Shown: positions 63,530 to 64,000 of the stretch, in pieces | Numbering within the stretch: the first letter of the stretch is position 1 | Layout: each line of letters begins with the position of its first letter | Assembly (NCBI RefSeq): GCF_001661495.1 | Contig: NZ_BDDT01000001.1 | Location: forward strand, 1,035,557 to 1,099,556 | Direction: 5' to 3' | Source: Pseudoalteromonas prydzensis | Lineage (GTDB): Bacteria > Pseudomonadota > Gammaproteobacteria > Enterobacterales > Alteromonadaceae | Length of the DNA stretch: 64,000 nucleotides | Position numbers and translations under genes: made by a program | Notes under the pieces: generated by a model | Seen by the model: only the letters and a program-made list of their open reading frames with translations | Database searches by the model: none | Told to the model about the DNA's origin: nothing

Positions 63530-63555
63530 AACTCCGTTGTTACGGAGTTTTTTTG
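63530..63555 (+). terminator. Rho-independent terminator of the DapA-like gene
   Basis: AACTCCGT (63530-63537), a TGTT loop and ACGGAGTT (63542-63549), followed by a run of T. Confidence 0.92.
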
Positions 63556-63697
63556 TATCTACTATTTACTGTTGCAATAAAGGAAGTAAACGAATTTGTT
63601 TATTGATTTAGGATTGACCGTCAATTTATAAAAACGGTAAAAAAATACTAGTGCCTATTGGCAGAGTTAAGGCTCATTTGTGTTAGCTGAATTTTCA

Positions 63698-64000
63698 TCA
63701 GTAGTATCGAGCAAAACACTCTTTATACTCACCATCGTCTAGAGCCGACATAAATAACTGAATCATGTCATTCATAGTTTTGACTGACCAAGCTGCCACT
63801 TCTTCGGATTGCAATAAATCAATCCAACTAGTCGTCCCATCAACTTCAGAGATAATTCGTTTGGATTTTAGCTGTCGAATAAACTTAGGGTAAGACTTTA
63901 AATCAATATTTGGCTTAGATGCAGCACCGTCAGTAACCATGACCTCGGGCTTATTGTGCACTATCGCATTTCTGACCTCGACAAGGATTTTAAATGATTC
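63698..64000 (-). CDS. HEPN-like domain protein (partial, N-terminus off the window)
   Basis: 100 residues open to the right edge on the minus strand. The first visible residues are ESFKILVEVRNAIVHNKPEV; RNAIVH is an RX4H motif in a helix followed by N-K-P, as at the C-terminal end of HEPN ribonuclease or nucleic-acid-associated domains. The rest is helical (SYPKFIRQLKSKRII, AAWSVKTMNDMIQLFMSAL). Apparent downstream starts (GTG at 63961) would cut the motif, so the gene begins outside the window. Function and partners cannot be seen. Confidence 0.5.
   Translation of the reverse strand, partial: ESFKILVEVRNAIVHNKPEVMVTDGAASKPNIDLKSYPKFIRQLKSKRIISEVDGTTSWIDLLQSEEVAAWSVKTMNDMIQLFMSALDDGEYKECFARYY

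Noticed and set aside
1..64000. CRISPR arrays, tRNA or rRNA genes, insertion sequences, phage genes
   Set aside because: No spaced direct repeats, no cloverleaf or rRNA-like segments, no transposase, integrase or structural phage proteins seen on either strand.

Overview
The window reads as chromosomal DNA of a marine gammaproteobacterium of the Alteromonadales, most like Pseudoalteromonas. This rests on the AT-rich base composition, the protein families (three large TonB-dependent receptors, E. coli-type Cdd and Ppc, VF530 and TIGR02647 small proteins, an S1/P1 nuclease, a DUF4331 operon) and the dense mix of secreted hydrolases and receptors. The genus is an inference. I saw no rRNA, tRNA, CRISPR array or insertion sequence.

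Layout. 1-9 kb: edge fragment of a secreted alpha/beta hydrolase, a lipoprotein M16 metalloprotease, a MAPEG protein, a secreted cyclophilin with a sorting-type tail, a UshA-like 5'-nucleotidase, and a two-gene unit pairing a binding-protein-like gene with a membrane protein. 9-16 kb: S1/P1 nuclease plus a large Oar-like receptor, then a MarR regulator divergent from hmgA-maiA (tyrosine/homogentisate catabolism). 16-20 kb: small conserved proteins, a phosphatase-lipid kinase fusion, and ilvE. 20-26 kb: an ECF sigma/anti-sigma pair followed by a DUF4331-lipoprotein-TPR-HupE operon; both units carry the same bipartite promoter-like motif. 26-32 kb: a complete tripartite RND efflux operon with a TetR gene and a 28-bp palindromic operator.

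32-44 kb: a locus that looks built to use cyanophycin or a similar beta-Asp-Arg polymer. It has a secreted cyanophycinase, a divergent TonB receptor, a YfcC-type carrier and a beta-aspartyl dipeptidase; an arginase-family enzyme lies a few genes away. 44-54 kb: udp and cdd (pyrimidine nucleoside salvage), an orphan TPR histidine kinase, ppc, a DCC-SDR-flavin reductase operon, and a deletion scar joining a beheaded LysR gene to a beheaded isochorismatase-type hydrolase.

54-63.5 kb: a proline/hydroxyproline peptide module. It has trans-3-hydroxyproline dehydratase, an Xaa-Pro peptidase, an ornithine-cyclodeaminase-family reductase, an Oar-like TonB receptor, a GNAT protein and a DapA-family enzyme. 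Three transcription units here share a TGTATACA palindrome that overlaps a predicted promoter element each time, so they probably form one regulon whose regulator lies outside the window. The right edge cuts a gene with a HEPN-like RX4H motif.
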